Source: Actinomadura nitritigenes (lineage in GTDB: Bacteria; Actinomycetota; Actinomycetes; Streptosporangiales; Streptosporangiaceae). Taken from it: a stretch of 64,000 nt of DNA. The notes beneath the pieces were generated by a model, which did not search any database, was not told the origin of the DNA, and saw nothing but the letters and a program-made list of their open reading frames with translations. The stretch spans positions 107,520 to 171,519 of the forward strand of contig NZ_JAGEOK010000023.1 of assembly GCF_017573545.1 (NCBI RefSeq), in the 5' to 3' direction. A program made the position numbers and the translations under genes. Shown here one piece after another: positions 25,921-34,802 of this stretch (positions are counted from its first letter, which is position 1; each line of letters starts with the position of its first letter).

Positions 25921-28716
25921 TCAGCCGTCGGCGTCCGGGGACGGCAGGTAGCGGCCGGGCACCTCCGCCGGGGTGAGGATCCTCTTCTCACCCGGGTACG
26001 GCTTGGTGAACCCATGGGTCAGGTACCACGTGTAGTGGTCCATCTGGTCGGGGTTGGCGCGGTCGGGCTGCGGGTTCCGGTCGTTCTGGTGCTGCTGCCG
26101 GTTCCACGCGTCCCACAGGTCCGCGACGCCCTTCTCCCCCGCCGGCACCGCCGGGGTCGGCGACTGGGCGGGGGCGAGCGACGCCCTGGTCGTCGGGACG
26201 GGGTCGTCGCCGCAGGCCGGCGGCGTCTTGAGCCCGTAGGTCAGCGGGACGCGGTTCTGCACGGCGGTGAACGGCGTGTAGTCGGGCCGCCCGGTGAACG
26301 CGGTGTACATCGGGGTGGCCGCGCCGTCCTTCTGGTTCATCGGGCGGACCCCGAGGATCTGCTCGATGGTGCGGACCACCGTGATCTGCGAGTAGTAGTG
26401 GCTGTCGACCTTGCCGTGGTTGGCGTAGGGGCTGATGACCTGGACCGGACCGCGCGCGCCGTCGACGTGGTCGACGCCGTTCTGGGTGTCGTCCTCGATC
26501 ACGAAGATCGCGGAGTCCTTCCAGTACCTGCTGTGCGAGATGTGGTCCACGATCCTGCCGACGGCGAGGTCGTTGTCGGCGACCTGGGCGATCGGGTTCG
26601 GGGCCCCGCCGGTGTGGTCGCTGGACAGCCAGAACATGTTGAGGTTGCCCGGGCCCTCGGCGTCGAAGTGGCGCTTCCAGATCTCGTACCGGTAGATGTC
26701 CGGGATGTCGGTGTCGAACTTCGGGTAGTCGTGCGCCGTGACGTCGTTCAGCGACGGGATCGGCGACGACGAGTCGGTCGTGATGGCGGTGTTCTGGCCG
26801 GTGGACGCCATGTTCCTGGCGTCGCAGTAGAACTGCTGCCATGTGGCGCCGGACGGCTTCGTCTCGAACTGGAGGAACTCGCCGTAGTTCTTGACGGTGC
26901 CCCCGGCCGCCTGGACACCGCTCCACAGGGTGCCGGAGCGCTGGTGGCCGAGCGCGTCGTCCTCGGTGTCGTAGCTGCGCTCGTACTCGCCGGCGCCCGA
27001 CTCGGTGTACTCGGGGTTGTCGGACTGCATCAGCCAGTTGTGGCCTTCGGCGGAGTTGGTGCCGACGTCGTAGGCGTTGTCGTACAGGCCGAACTGGCGG
27101 GCCAGGGCGTGCTGGTTCGGGGTGGTGTTCTCACCGAACTGCGCCAGCGCCGGGTCGCCGTTGCCGCGCTCGTCGTCGCCGAACACCTGGTCGTAGGAGC
27201 GGTTCTCCTTGACGAGCAGGAAGACGTGCTTGATGGTCGACGGGTCGCCGAGCCGCACCGGGACCGGCACGGGCGCCGCGCGGCCGCCGGAGCGCAGCCC
27301 GGCGAGCGAGGCGGCGTCCCAGCCGTTCTGCTGGAAGACCCGGGCCGTGTAGGCCCGGACGAGGCGGTCGTCCGGCAGCGTGAACCGCAGCAGCGTGCCG
27401 GTCGAGTCGTGGGTGTTGTGGCCGGTGGCCGGGGAGGTCCCGGGCCCCTTGTCGATGGTGCGCTCGGGGCCGCGCTCGCCGATGCCGCGCAGGTTGGTGA
27501 CGACCACCTGCCCGCCGACGGTCGTCACGTTCTCCGGGAAGTAGTCCACCGGCAGCAGGCCGACGAAGCCGACCGACTCCTTGGGGGTCCTGTACCGGTA
27601 GACGGCGACCGCGTTGGCGCGGCCGAGGGTGACCAGCAGGTGGCCGTCGTCGGTGAGGGTGAGGCCGTCGGGCTCGTATCCGACCTTCGCACCCGGCCAC
27701 GGCTGGGTCGTGATGGTCTGGACGACGGCGTCCTTGGAGGTGTCGACGACCGAGACGGTGTCGCTGCCGGTGTTGGCGACGAACAGCGCCCCGTTCTTGG
27801 CGTGCAGCGCGGTCGGGTGCAGGCCCACCTCGATGGACTTCACCGAGGCGCCGGTGTCTCCCACGTCGATGACGCTCACGGTGCCGGTGGTGGCGGCGCC
27901 GGTCTTCGGGTCGGCGGGCACCTGGGTGCCGTAGGAGTTGAGGGTCCGGTCGCCGTCCTTCGCGGGACGCCCGCCCTCGTTGCTGACGTAGAGCTTGCCG
28001 CCGACCAGGGCCAGGTCGCGCGGAGCGTTCCCAACACTCCAGCTGTGCTTGATCGCCCCCGTGGCCGGGTCCATGGCCACGACGCGGTTCTGGCCGTTGA
28101 CGGCGGTGTACAGGGTGCCGCCGTCGGCGGAGAACACCGCCTGGGCCGGGAGGGGGTGCTTGGATCCGTCGTTCGGGATCGTGATGAACGTCGGGGCGCC
28201 GACGGTGCCGTCGGCGTTCACCGGGAAGCGGCTGAACCCGTTGATCTGCGGCATCCAGAGGGTCTTGCCGTCCGGCGAGTACGTCGGGCCCTCCTGCCCG
28301 ACGTTGTTGTTGCCGATCCTCAGGTCCGCGTCCGCCGAGGTGCCGGCCTGCTGGAGGACCTTGTAGTCCTTCAGGTCGACGATCGTCAGGGCGATGGAAC
28401 GGTCCGTGGTCAGGGCCGCGAGGTGGCGGCCGTCCGGGCTGACGGTGGAGGACAGCAGCTTCCCGTTGTCGACGAGAAGGCGGTCGCCCAGGGGCTTGTT
28501 GAACTGGTCGCTGGCGAGCAGCGTCCCGAGGCCGGTCGTGTCGCCGACCTTGTGGGTGCCGAAGGCGTGCGTCGACGCGTAGGCGACACCCCCTCCGGCC
28601 GTGACGGCCAGCGCGGCGGTACCGGCCGCGACGAGCCGGACCCGGCGGCCGCCGAGCCGGCGGAACACCCCGGAGCGGTTCTCCGCGGGGTTCCGGCGTT
28701 GACGTGTGACGTGCAT
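25921..28716 (-). CDS. Secreted beta-propeller/phosphoesterase fusion protein
   Basis: A 931-residue exported protein. An Arg-rich n-region and hydrophobic core (RLVAAGTAALAVTAGGGVAYA, residues ~28-48) give a long signal peptide. Residues ~50-430 are a YncE/NHL-type beta-propeller (repeats such as GTVSVIDVGDTGASVKSIEV and FVANTGSDTVSVVD). Residues ~490-800 are a PF04185 phosphoesterase domain (VKENRSYDQVFGDD, SSDHTGG, EDDTQNGVDHVDG), the family of phospholipase C and acid phosphatases. The C-terminus is Pro-rich and hydrophilic. It begins three bases after the ABC permease gene, so it is part of that operon. Substrate unknown. Confidence 0.88.
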   Translation of the reverse strand: MHVTRQRRNPAENRSGVFRRLGGRRVRLVAAGTAALAVTAGGGVAYASTHAFGTHKVGDTTGLGTLLASDQFNKPLGDRLLVDNGKLLSSTVSPDGRHLAALTTDRSIALTIVDLKDYKVLQQAGTSADADLRIGNNNVGQEGPTYSPDGKTLWMPQINGFSRFPVNADGTVGAPTFITIPNDGSKHPLPAQAVFSADGGTLYTAVNGQNRVVAMDPATGAIKHSWSVGNAPRDLALVGGKLYVSNEGGRPAKDGDRTLNSYGTQVPADPKTGAATTGTVSVIDVGDTGASVKSIEVGLHPTALHAKNGALFVANTGSDTVSVVDTSKDAVVQTITTQPWPGAKVGYEPDGLTLTDDGHLLVTLGRANAVAVYRYRTPKESVGFVGLLPVDYFPENVTTVGGQVVVTNLRGIGERGPERTIDKGPGTSPATGHNTHDSTGTLLRFTLPDDRLVRAYTARVFQQNGWDAASLAGLRSGGRAAPVPVPVRLGDPSTIKHVFLLVKENRSYDQVFGDDERGNGDPALAQFGENTTPNQHALARQFGLYDNAYDVGTNSAEGHNWLMQSDNPEYTESGAGEYERSYDTEDDALGHQRSGTLWSGVQAAGGTVKNYGEFLQFETKPSGATWQQFYCDARNMASTGQNTAITTDSSSPIPSLNDVTAHDYPKFDTDIPDIYRYEIWKRHFDAEGPGNLNMFWLSSDHTGGAPNPIAQVADNDLAVGRIVDHISHSRYWKDSAIFVIEDDTQNGVDHVDGARGPVQVISPYANHGKVDSHYYSQITVVRTIEQILGVRPMNQKDGAATPMYTAFTGRPDYTPFTAVQNRVPLTYGLKTPPACGDDPVPTTRASLAPAQSPTPAVPAGEKGVADLWDAWNRQQHQNDRNPQPDRANPDQMDHYTWYLTHGFTKPYPGEKRILTPAEVPGRYLPSPDADG

Positions 28717-28719
28717 GAG

Positions 28720-30090
28720 CTAACCCTTCTGAGCACTGGCGGGGCTGGCGAGCAGGTCGACGTTGCCGTCGAACTGCCACAGGGGGTTGGGCGCATCCCC
28801 GCTCGAGGTGCGCACCTGGAAGTAGCCGTTCACCTCCTTCGGACCGTCGCCGTCGGCGACGTACCGCCCGTCCGCGGTGACGTCGAGCTGGTAGATGGCG
28901 GTGCCCGCGGAGACCACGCCGGGCAGGTGCCATGTCACGACGCACCGCCAGTCGTTGCCCGGCCCCTCGTCGGCGACGCGGCCGCCGCCCTTGTCGCAGG
29001 ACGCCGTGGTCCGCAGCCGGGCCTCGGTGACGGCGGGGCGGTGGAGTTCGCGGGTCTGCAGCCGGTAGAGGTGCGCGTACGAGGTGGCGAGGGAGTTCTC
29101 GAGCTTCACCCGCTCGATCCCCGACCCCTTCGCCGGGGTCGTCCAGGAGACCACCGCGACCGTGGCGACGGTGAGGGCGGCCAGCGGCAGCACGCCGCTC
29201 ACGGTGACGCGCCGCCCCGACCCGTCGTAGGCGAGGTCGGTGAAGTCGCGGCGCAGGAACAGCCGGTAGGCCAGCCCGGTGGCGACGACCGCCCAGACCA
29301 GGGCGACCGCGACGCCGATGAGCAGCGGGCGGGTCTGCGCGGGCTCGGTGAACAGGCCGCGCCAGGCGAGGAACGCCTCGCCCGGCAGGGCGGTCCGCAC
29401 GGCCACCGGCAGCGGTAGCGTCTGCGCGAGCTGGAGCCCGAGCGCGAGGAGCGCGGGCATCAGCAGGCCCATCGGCGAGCGGCCCAGGGCCACCGAGCCG
29501 AGCAGCCCGACCGCCGCGAACGCCAGGGTCGGCGCGAGCACGCAGCACCAGGCGAGCAGGACCGTCGCGGCGGCGTCGCCGGAGGACAGCAGGTGGCCGT
29601 CGAGGCCGGCGAGCGGGTGGCCGCCGGCCGCGGCGAGCCCGCCGGCGATGCCGGAGGCGGCCAGACCGGCCGTCATCGCCAGGATCACGGTGAGGCTCGC
29701 GAGCGCCTTCGCCACGAAGATCCGGCGCGGGGAGCGGACCGCGACCAGCAGGTGGCGCCAGGTGCCGAGCCGGTCCTCGGCGGCGAACACGTCGCCGGCG
29801 GTCAGCGACGTCAGCAGCGGGAGCGCCCAGGTGCACGAGAAGCCCAGCACGACCAGCGATCCCGCCCAGCCGGAGGCGTGCATCCAGCGGCCGAAGACCG
29901 TGTCGGCCGGGAGCGAGCTCTGCAGGCTCACCGCGGCCACGAACGCGGCGGGCGCGATCCAGCACGCCGCGAGGACCAGCCGGATCCGCCACTGCGACAG
30001 CAGCTTGACCAGCTCGAAGCGGTAGCCGCGCGGCAGCGGCGCCGGACGGGCCTCGTCCGCGGCGGGCGCGGTGGCGGTGGTGGTGGTCAT
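28720..30090 (-). CDS. ABC-2 type permease with extracytoplasmic C-terminal domain
   Basis: A 456-residue membrane protein with six or seven transmembrane helices (for example LVLAACWIAPAAFVAAVSL and PLLIGVAVALVWAVVATGLA). A final helix near residue 320 (VLPLAALTVATVAVVSW) leads into a hydrophilic ~130-residue domain outside the membrane that contains two cysteines (TTASCDKGG and WRCVVTW), perhaps a disulfide. Plain ABC-2 permeases lack this domain. The start overlaps the ATPase stop (ATGA). The extracytoplasmic domain and the downstream secreted phosphoesterase make a joint envelope function plausible; this is inference. Confidence 0.85.
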   Translation of the reverse strand: MTTTTATAPAADEARPAPLPRGYRFELVKLLSQWRIRLVLAACWIAPAAFVAAVSLQSSLPADTVFGRWMHASGWAGSLVVLGFSCTWALPLLTSLTAGDVFAAEDRLGTWRHLLVAVRSPRRIFVAKALASLTVILAMTAGLAASGIAGGLAAAGGHPLAGLDGHLLSSGDAAATVLLAWCCVLAPTLAFAAVGLLGSVALGRSPMGLLMPALLALGLQLAQTLPLPVAVRTALPGEAFLAWRGLFTEPAQTRPLLIGVAVALVWAVVATGLAYRLFLRRDFTDLAYDGSGRRVTVSGVLPLAALTVATVAVVSWTTPAKGSGIERVKLENSLATSYAHLYRLQTRELHRPAVTEARLRTTASCDKGGGRVADEGPGNDWRCVVTWHLPGVVSAGTAIYQLDVTADGRYVADGDGPKEVNGYFQVRTSSGDAPNPLWQFDGNVDLLASPASAQKG

Positions 30091-31046
30091 CGGGAGTCCT
30101 CCTCGGTCTCGCCGGGAACGGTCCCGGTTCCGGTCAGGGCCAGGAAGGCGGCCTCCAGCGGCGGGACCACGGGCGCGAGCCCGCGCACCGCGACGCCGGC
30201 CTCCACCAGCCGCACCACCAGGTCGTCGAGGGCCTGCACCGGCCCGCGGACGACGAGCACGTCGGCGTCCGGCTCGGTGCCCGGGTCCCCCACGACGCGC
30301 AGGCCGGGCGTCCGCTCGGCCACCTCGCGGGCGGCCGGCGGGTCGGAGGTCAGCAGCCGGTGGTCGAGGTCGCCGACCTCGGCGGCGAGCTTCTTCACCG
30401 GCCCCGAGAACACGACCCGCCCGGTCGAGAGGATGGTGACCTCCGGGCACAGGGCGGCGAGGTCGTCCATCCGGTGGCTGGACATGACGATCGCGGCGCC
30501 GTCCGCGGCGAGGCGGGTGATGACCCCGTGGACGTGCCGCTTGCCCGCCGGGTCCAGGCCGTTGGCGGGCTCGTCGATGACCAGCAGCCGCGGCCGGGTG
30601 AGCAGCGCGGCGGCCAGCCCGAGCCGCTGCCGCATCCCCAGCGAGAAGCCGCGGACCCGGTCGTCCGCGACGTCGGTGAGACCCACCTGCTCCAGCGCGT
30701 CGCCGACGCCGGCGGCGGAGTCGTGCCCGCGCAGCCGCGCCAGGGCGGCGAGGTTCTGCCGCGCGGTGAGCGAGGGGTAGAGCCCGGGCCCGTCCACGAA
30801 GCCCGCGACGCCGTCGGGGACGGCGAGCGTCCGCCCGACCGGCGTCCCGAGGATCTCGAGGCGGCCGCGGTCCGGGACGGCCAGGCCGAGCAGCAGGCCG
30901 AGCAGCGTCGTCTTGCCCGCGCCGTTCGGGCCGACCAGGCCGTGGACCTGCCCGCCGTCCACCTCCAGATCGACGTCGTCGAGCGCCACCACCTCGCCGA
31001 ACGACTTCGTGATGCCGCGAGCCCGGACGACCCTGCTTCTGCGCAT
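30087..31046 (-). CDS. ABC transporter ATP-binding protein
   Basis: A 319-residue ATPase of the DRA/Nod-type exporter class, with Walker A GPNGAGKTT, signature FSLGMRQRLGLAAAL, Walker B LLVIDEPANGLDP and H-loop SSHRM, followed by a ~90-residue C-terminal regulatory domain. GGGGA precedes the ATG. It is the first gene of the unit ATPase-permease-secreted phosphoesterase, with coupling at both junctions. An inverted repeat AGTTCC/GGAACT (31050-31055 and 31075-31080) and a repeated ACTTAGA lie just upstream and may be regulatory. Confidence 0.93.
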   Translation of the reverse strand: MRRSRVVRARGITKSFGEVVALDDVDLEVDGGQVHGLVGPNGAGKTTLLGLLLGLAVPDRGRLEILGTPVGRTLAVPDGVAGFVDGPGLYPSLTARQNLAALARLRGHDSAAGVGDALEQVGLTDVADDRVRGFSLGMRQRLGLAAALLTRPRLLVIDEPANGLDPAGKRHVHGVITRLAADGAAIVMSSHRMDDLAALCPEVTILSTGRVVFSGPVKKLAAEVGDLDHRLLTSDPPAAREVAERTPGLRVVGDPGTEPDADVLVVRGPVQALDDLVVRLVEAGVAVRGLAPVVPPLEAAFLALTGTGTVPGETEEDSR

Positions 31047-31195
31047 GCCAGTTCCCCACTTAGACGCCGCCGCAGGAACTTAGAGATCGCGAATGGCGTC
31101 GACGGGGCGCGCAGCCGAACGACGGGCGAATGATCGCCCACCCTCAGGGGCCGCGGCGGCCCCATGGGGACCGGAGGAACGGGCGGTGCCGCAGG

Positions 31196-32284
31196 TCAGC
31201 CGACGGACACCGGCACGTCGGGGTCCGTGACGATGGTCGCGGCGGGCACCGAGGAAGCGCGCCGGACGACGGGCGCGCCGCTCGCCTGGATGTCGCGGAT
31301 CCGGATCCCGCTCCCGCCGCCGATGTGGACATGGGGAGTGCCGGGCCTGGTGGCGTCGGGCTGGACGCCGTCGCCGTCGCTGAACATGAGCCCGTCGAGG
31401 ACGATGCCCGCCCCGCCGGTGACGGTCACGATGCCCTTGTCGTAGGCGGGGTGGGAATGGCCGGCCGAGCCCGGATCGGACATGCCGCCGTAGAACCAGC
31501 AGTCGCGGACCCGCACGAACCTGCCGCCGGTGATGAGGAGCTGGCTCCCCAAGGTGGGATGGCCCGCCTGGGCCTGCGCGTCGAAGCGCGCGCCGTTCAG
31601 GACCACGCCGCGGCCGCCGTCGAGGCGGAGCGCGCACACATTGGCCCTGGCCGTGGCGAAGATCGGGCCGACGACGGTCTTGCTGACGTTCGGCAGCCAC
31701 ACGTGGTAGCGGTCGCCGTGGCCCATCCTCGGGGAGTCGATCAGCATCCCGTCCGTCCAGTAGCTGTTGTCCGAGCCCCAGAGCTTGAACGGCGTGTCGT
31801 AGCTGTTGTTGACGTCCCAGAAACCCGAGAAGGCGACCGCGTTGTGCGCTCCCCACATGACGTGCTTGAACAGGTTGAACGCGAGGTTCTCGAAATGCGA
31901 GGCCCACAGGACCGGGCCGCCGCTGCCCTGGTCGGCGAAGAAGGCGGTTCCGGAGTCGCCCTCGAAGCTCAGGTTGCCGACGTAGAGTCCCCGCGTCCGC
32001 CCCTTCGGGAGGGTCAGCCATCCGGAACCCGGCACGCTGATCCTCACCCGCTGGTTGTAGTGGAACTCGTTCCCGCTGATCAGGCCCGTGAAGGCGAGCC
32101 CGTCGAACACCTGGCGGGGCTGCTTGAACTCCATCGAGCGCTGCCCCAGCACGATCGCGGGCTTGCAGGTCTGCTGGGAGACGTAGGACAGCGCCTGGGT
32201 GAGCTTGGCGTCGTCGGTGGCGCCCGTGAACGAGTCCAGGAGGACTCCTCGCGCGGTCGAAGGGCCGCCGGCCGGCTCTGCCAT
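31196..32284 (-). CDS. Right-handed beta-helix (pectate lyase-superfamily-like) protein without signal peptide
   Basis: A 362-residue protein with many short turns typical of parallel beta-helices (for example ANVCALRLDGGRGVVLNGAR, GIVTVTGGAGIVLDGLMF, HIGGGSGIRIRDIQASG). The opening (LLDSFTGATDDAKLTQAL) resembles that of pectate-lyase-superfamily and tailspike-like proteins. There is no signal peptide, so it is either cytoplasmic or exported by another route. No catalytic residues can be assigned. GAGGAGGGGAA immediately before the ATG supports the start. It is oriented with the ABC operon but upstream of it, separated by 150 bases. Confidence 0.72.
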   Translation of the reverse strand: MAEPAGGPSTARGVLLDSFTGATDDAKLTQALSYVSQQTCKPAIVLGQRSMEFKQPRQVFDGLAFTGLISGNEFHYNQRVRISVPGSGWLTLPKGRTRGLYVGNLSFEGDSGTAFFADQGSGGPVLWASHFENLAFNLFKHVMWGAHNAVAFSGFWDVNNSYDTPFKLWGSDNSYWTDGMLIDSPRMGHGDRYHVWLPNVSKTVVGPIFATARANVCALRLDGGRGVVLNGARFDAQAQAGHPTLGSQLLITGGRFVRVRDCWFYGGMSDPGSAGHSHPAYDKGIVTVTGGAGIVLDGLMFSDGDGVQPDATRPGTPHVHIGGGSGIRIRDIQASGAPVVRRASSVPAATIVTDPDVPVSVG

Positions 32285-32375
32285 TTCCCCTCCTCAGCGG
32301 GCAATTCCACTGAGCGCGACATTCCCCCTTACTACAGCGGGTAATCGGGCGGTCACAGAACAGTCACGGGCCGGT

Positions 32376-32405
32376 GAGGGGCCGGGCCGGCGGGCTCGGC
32401 CCCTC
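32376..32405 (-). terminator. Possible terminator after the secreted protein gene
   Basis: GAGGGGCCG (32376-32384) can pair with CGGCCCCTC (32397-32405), a nine-pair stem with a 12-base loop, downstream of the stop codon at 32445. Confidence 0.4.
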
Positions 32406-32437
32406 GAACCCCTGCCGGCCCCTCGAACCCCTGCCGG
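32400..32437. repeat. Two perfect tandem copies of a 19-bp unit
   Basis: The unit CCCCTCGAACCCCTGCCGG occurs at 32400-32418 and again at 32419-32437 with no spacer, directly downstream of the secreted-protein gene. Confidence 0.9.
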
Positions 32438-32444
32438 CGCCGCG

Positions 32445-33776
32445 TCACCGGGGGACGTAGAGCCGGATGTCGTCGACCCGGGCGCCGCCCTCGTAGAAGT
32501 TCATGTGCGGATCGCCGATCATGAAACGGTCGGGATAGGCCGACCCGGCCGGCCACGTATGGCGGTCGACGAGGGTGCCGCCGGGCCCTTTCCAGGTCCA
32601 GTCGGCGTCGTAGCGGCCGTCGTACTCGCCGGGCTTCTGGTTGTAGTGCCAGATCGGCTCGCCGTCCTGCACGAACGCGCGCGTGTACCGGTACGTCGCC
32701 CGGCCCACGTGGGCGAACACGCCCGACATCTCCATCGTGTACGCACCGCCGCGGCGCTCGATCGCGAACGTGTACGGGTTCTCGGGCAGCAGTTCCGGCC
32801 GCAGGTCGACCGTCGAGACGATCGCGCCGCCCTTGGCGAGCCCGCATTCGCTCTGCATCAGGTACTCGGTGCCGGGCATCGCGGGATACCTGCGGTCGTC
32901 GGTCATGAAAATGGCGTTCACGCCGTTTCCGGTCCCGGCCGAATAGGGCTCGTACCGCTTCGTCGCCGGGTTGCAGTACTTCAGGCCCGAACCCGTGTAC
33001 TTGTACCTGTTGTAGCCGTCCATGGCCACTTTCCGGTGACCGTGGACGAAGATGTTGTCGTGCGGCGCGACCCGCCGGTAATCCACGATCGACATGTAGT
33101 AGAAGCCGTTGGAGTCGGTGCGCGCGTCCGCCCACGCGCATTCGGGCCTGGAGAAGTCGCCGCCGGACGCCCACGGGAAGACGGTCTTGCAGCCGCCGGG
33201 CGCGTAGCCGTTGATCCGGCCGTCGGGGTAGTCCCACGAACCGCCGCGCTCGCCGCCGAAGTCCAGGCCGCGCAGCGTCATCTCGACGCGGTACTCGGCG
33301 GGCAGGTCCCGCGTCGAGCGGATGACGATGCCGCCGCGGTAGTCGGGCTCGTCGAGGTCGGCGGCGCCGCGCCGCGCGGTGAGGGTCGGCGGCCGGTCCG
33401 GCCTGCCGTCCCCGTCGGCGTCGCGCGCGGCGAGTTCGGCGGTCAGCCAGCCGCGCCGGCCGAACGCGAAGGACTTGCGGTACGTGCGGACCTCGGCGAG
33501 CCGCGTCCGGAACGCCGGCCCGCCGACCGTGGCGAAGTACGCGCCGTCGTTGTCGTACATGTCGACGTCGTAGGGACTCGCGGGACCGTCGTCGTCGGGC
33601 CTCCACGGCACCCGCGCGTCGTCGAGGCGCCGGTCGAACGGCTCGGCCGCGACGAGCCGCCAGCCGGACCGGGCCCCCGGCGGCCCGGCGCCCGCCCCGG
33701 CCGCCGCCGTGCCCGCCGTCACGGTCAGGACGAGCGGAACCGCGAGCGCCAGGCCCGCGCGAACGCGCCGCTTCAT
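32445..33776 (-). CDS. Secreted protein of unknown function
   Basis: A 443-residue protein with a clear Sec signal peptide (MKRRVRAGLALAVPLVLTVT, cleavage likely after the Ala-rich stretch near residue 26). The mature part is rich in Trp, Tyr and Gly and contains alternating strand-like segments (AEYRVEMTLRGLDFGGERGG, YTFAIERRGGAYTMEMSGVF, MNFYEGGARVDDIRLYVPR), suggesting a concanavalin-like/GH16-type jelly roll, but I cannot find a convincing catalytic E-x-D-x-x-E motif. Four or five cysteines may form disulfides. GGGGGGAGG precedes the ATG. Its promoter region is shared with the divergent GntR/PTS unit, which hints at, but does not prove, a link to a carbohydrate. Confidence 0.75.
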   Translation of the reverse strand: MKRRVRAGLALAVPLVLTVTAGTAAAGAGAGPPGARSGWRLVAAEPFDRRLDDARVPWRPDDDGPASPYDVDMYDNDGAYFATVGGPAFRTRLAEVRTYRKSFAFGRRGWLTAELAARDADGDGRPDRPPTLTARRGAADLDEPDYRGGIVIRSTRDLPAEYRVEMTLRGLDFGGERGGSWDYPDGRINGYAPGGCKTVFPWASGGDFSRPECAWADARTDSNGFYYMSIVDYRRVAPHDNIFVHGHRKVAMDGYNRYKYTGSGLKYCNPATKRYEPYSAGTGNGVNAIFMTDDRRYPAMPGTEYLMQSECGLAKGGAIVSTVDLRPELLPENPYTFAIERRGGAYTMEMSGVFAHVGRATYRYTRAFVQDGEPIWHYNQKPGEYDGRYDADWTWKGPGGTLVDRHTWPAGSAYPDRFMIGDPHMNFYEGGARVDDIRLYVPR

Positions 33777-33887
33777 ATCGCCGCCTCCCCCCGCCGCGCC
33801 GCGGGGCGCGGCGCTCGGCCGGTGTCAGGACGATCTTCGGCGACGGCGGGCCGGGGGCGCGCCCGCCGCCATGGCAAACATCGACAA

Positions 33888-33903
33888 AGTGGTATTGACC
33901 AGT
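33888..33903. promoter_or_regulatory. DasR/GntR-type operator
   Basis: AGTGGTATTGACCAGT is an imperfect palindrome that matches the DasR dre consensus (AGTGGTCTAGACCACT) at 13 of 16 positions. It covers the -35 box of the GntR gene. Confidence 0.7.
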
Positions 33904-33924
33904 CGTCATAACGAAACGTAGCGT
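33895..33924 (+). promoter_or_regulatory. Promoter of the GntR gene
   Basis: TTGACC (33895-33900), an 18-base spacer, and TAGCGT (33919-33924) fit the actinobacterial consensus. The -35 box is inside the GntR-type operator. Confidence 0.65.
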
Positions 33925-33962
33925 GTGCGACGACAGGATCGGCTCCCTGGAAGGGTGAAGGC

Positions 33963-34694
33963 GTGCGAACTGGCGGCGAGGGCCGTAACGGGAACACGAA
34001 GCGGCAGACGGTCCGCCGCGAGCTGCTCGCCATGCTGGAGGGTCTGGAGCCCGGCGACGCGCTGCCGTCCGAACGGCGGCTGGTCGACGAGCTCGGCGTC
34101 TCCCGGCCCACGTTACGGCAGGCCGTGGACGGCCTCGTCGCCGAAGGGCTGCTCGAACGGCGGCACGGAAGCGGCACCTACGTGGCCGAACCGCGGATCG
34201 CGGTGCCGCTCACCATGACCTCCTTCACCGAGGACATGATCCGCCGGGGGATGAAGCCGGGCGGCCGCGTGCTGTCGTTCCGCACGGAGACCGCGGGGGC
34301 GCGGATCGGCAGGCGGCTGGACCTCCCTCCGACCGAAGAGGTCTTGACCATTCGGCGGCTGCGGCTGGCGGACGGCGCCACGATGGCCATCGAGACGCTC
34401 CACCTGCCCCGGGCGCTCATGCCCGGGCTGCGCAGGGACGTCCTGGAGGGTCGGTCGTTCTACGACCTGCTGCGCGGCGCCGGCATCGTGATCGCGTCGG
34501 GCACCGAGACGATCGAGCCGACCGTCACCACCCCGGAGGAGGCCGCCGAGCTGGGCGTCCCTGTGCACACGCCGGCGTTCCTGTTCGAGCGGGTGACGCG
34601 GGACGAGGACGGCCGGCCGCTGGAGTACGTCCGGTCGGTCTACCGGGGCGACCGGTATCGCCTCGAACTCGACCTCCGCCCGCCGTCCCACTGA
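33963..34694 (+). CDS. GntR/HutC-family regulator with UTRA domain (DasR-like)
   Basis: A 243-residue regulator with a GTG start preceded by AAGGGTGAAGG. Residues ~15-80 are a GntR winged helix (LEPGDALPSERRLVDELGVS, EGLLERRHGSGTYVAEP) and residues ~95-238 a UTRA ligand domain (LHLPRALMPGLRRDVLEGRS, LEYVRSVYRGDRYRLELDL). Family members such as DasR and NagR bind phosphorylated amino sugars. A DasR-like operator overlaps its own -35 box, and a PTS operon follows 108 bases downstream, so it probably represses itself and that transporter in response to the imported sugar phosphate. Confidence 0.93.
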   Translation: MRTGGEGRNGNTKRQTVRRELLAMLEGLEPGDALPSERRLVDELGVSRPTLRQAVDGLVAEGLLERRHGSGTYVAEPRIAVPLTMTSFTEDMIRRGMKPGGRVLSFRTETAGARIGRRLDLPPTEEVLTIRRLRLADGATMAIETLHLPRALMPGLRRDVLEGRSFYDLLRGAGIVIASGTETIEPTVTTPEEAAELGVPVHTPAFLFERVTRDEDGRPLEYVRSVYRGDRYRLELDLRPPSH

Positions 34695-34802
34695 CCGCTT
34701 CCCCGGTACGCGTCCAGCACGCGTCCGGGGCACGACCGTCCATCAGCGCTGGCCGGGGGGCCGCAGCGCACGAACCACCCTGAGAAGTGAGGCGACTTCA
34801 CC

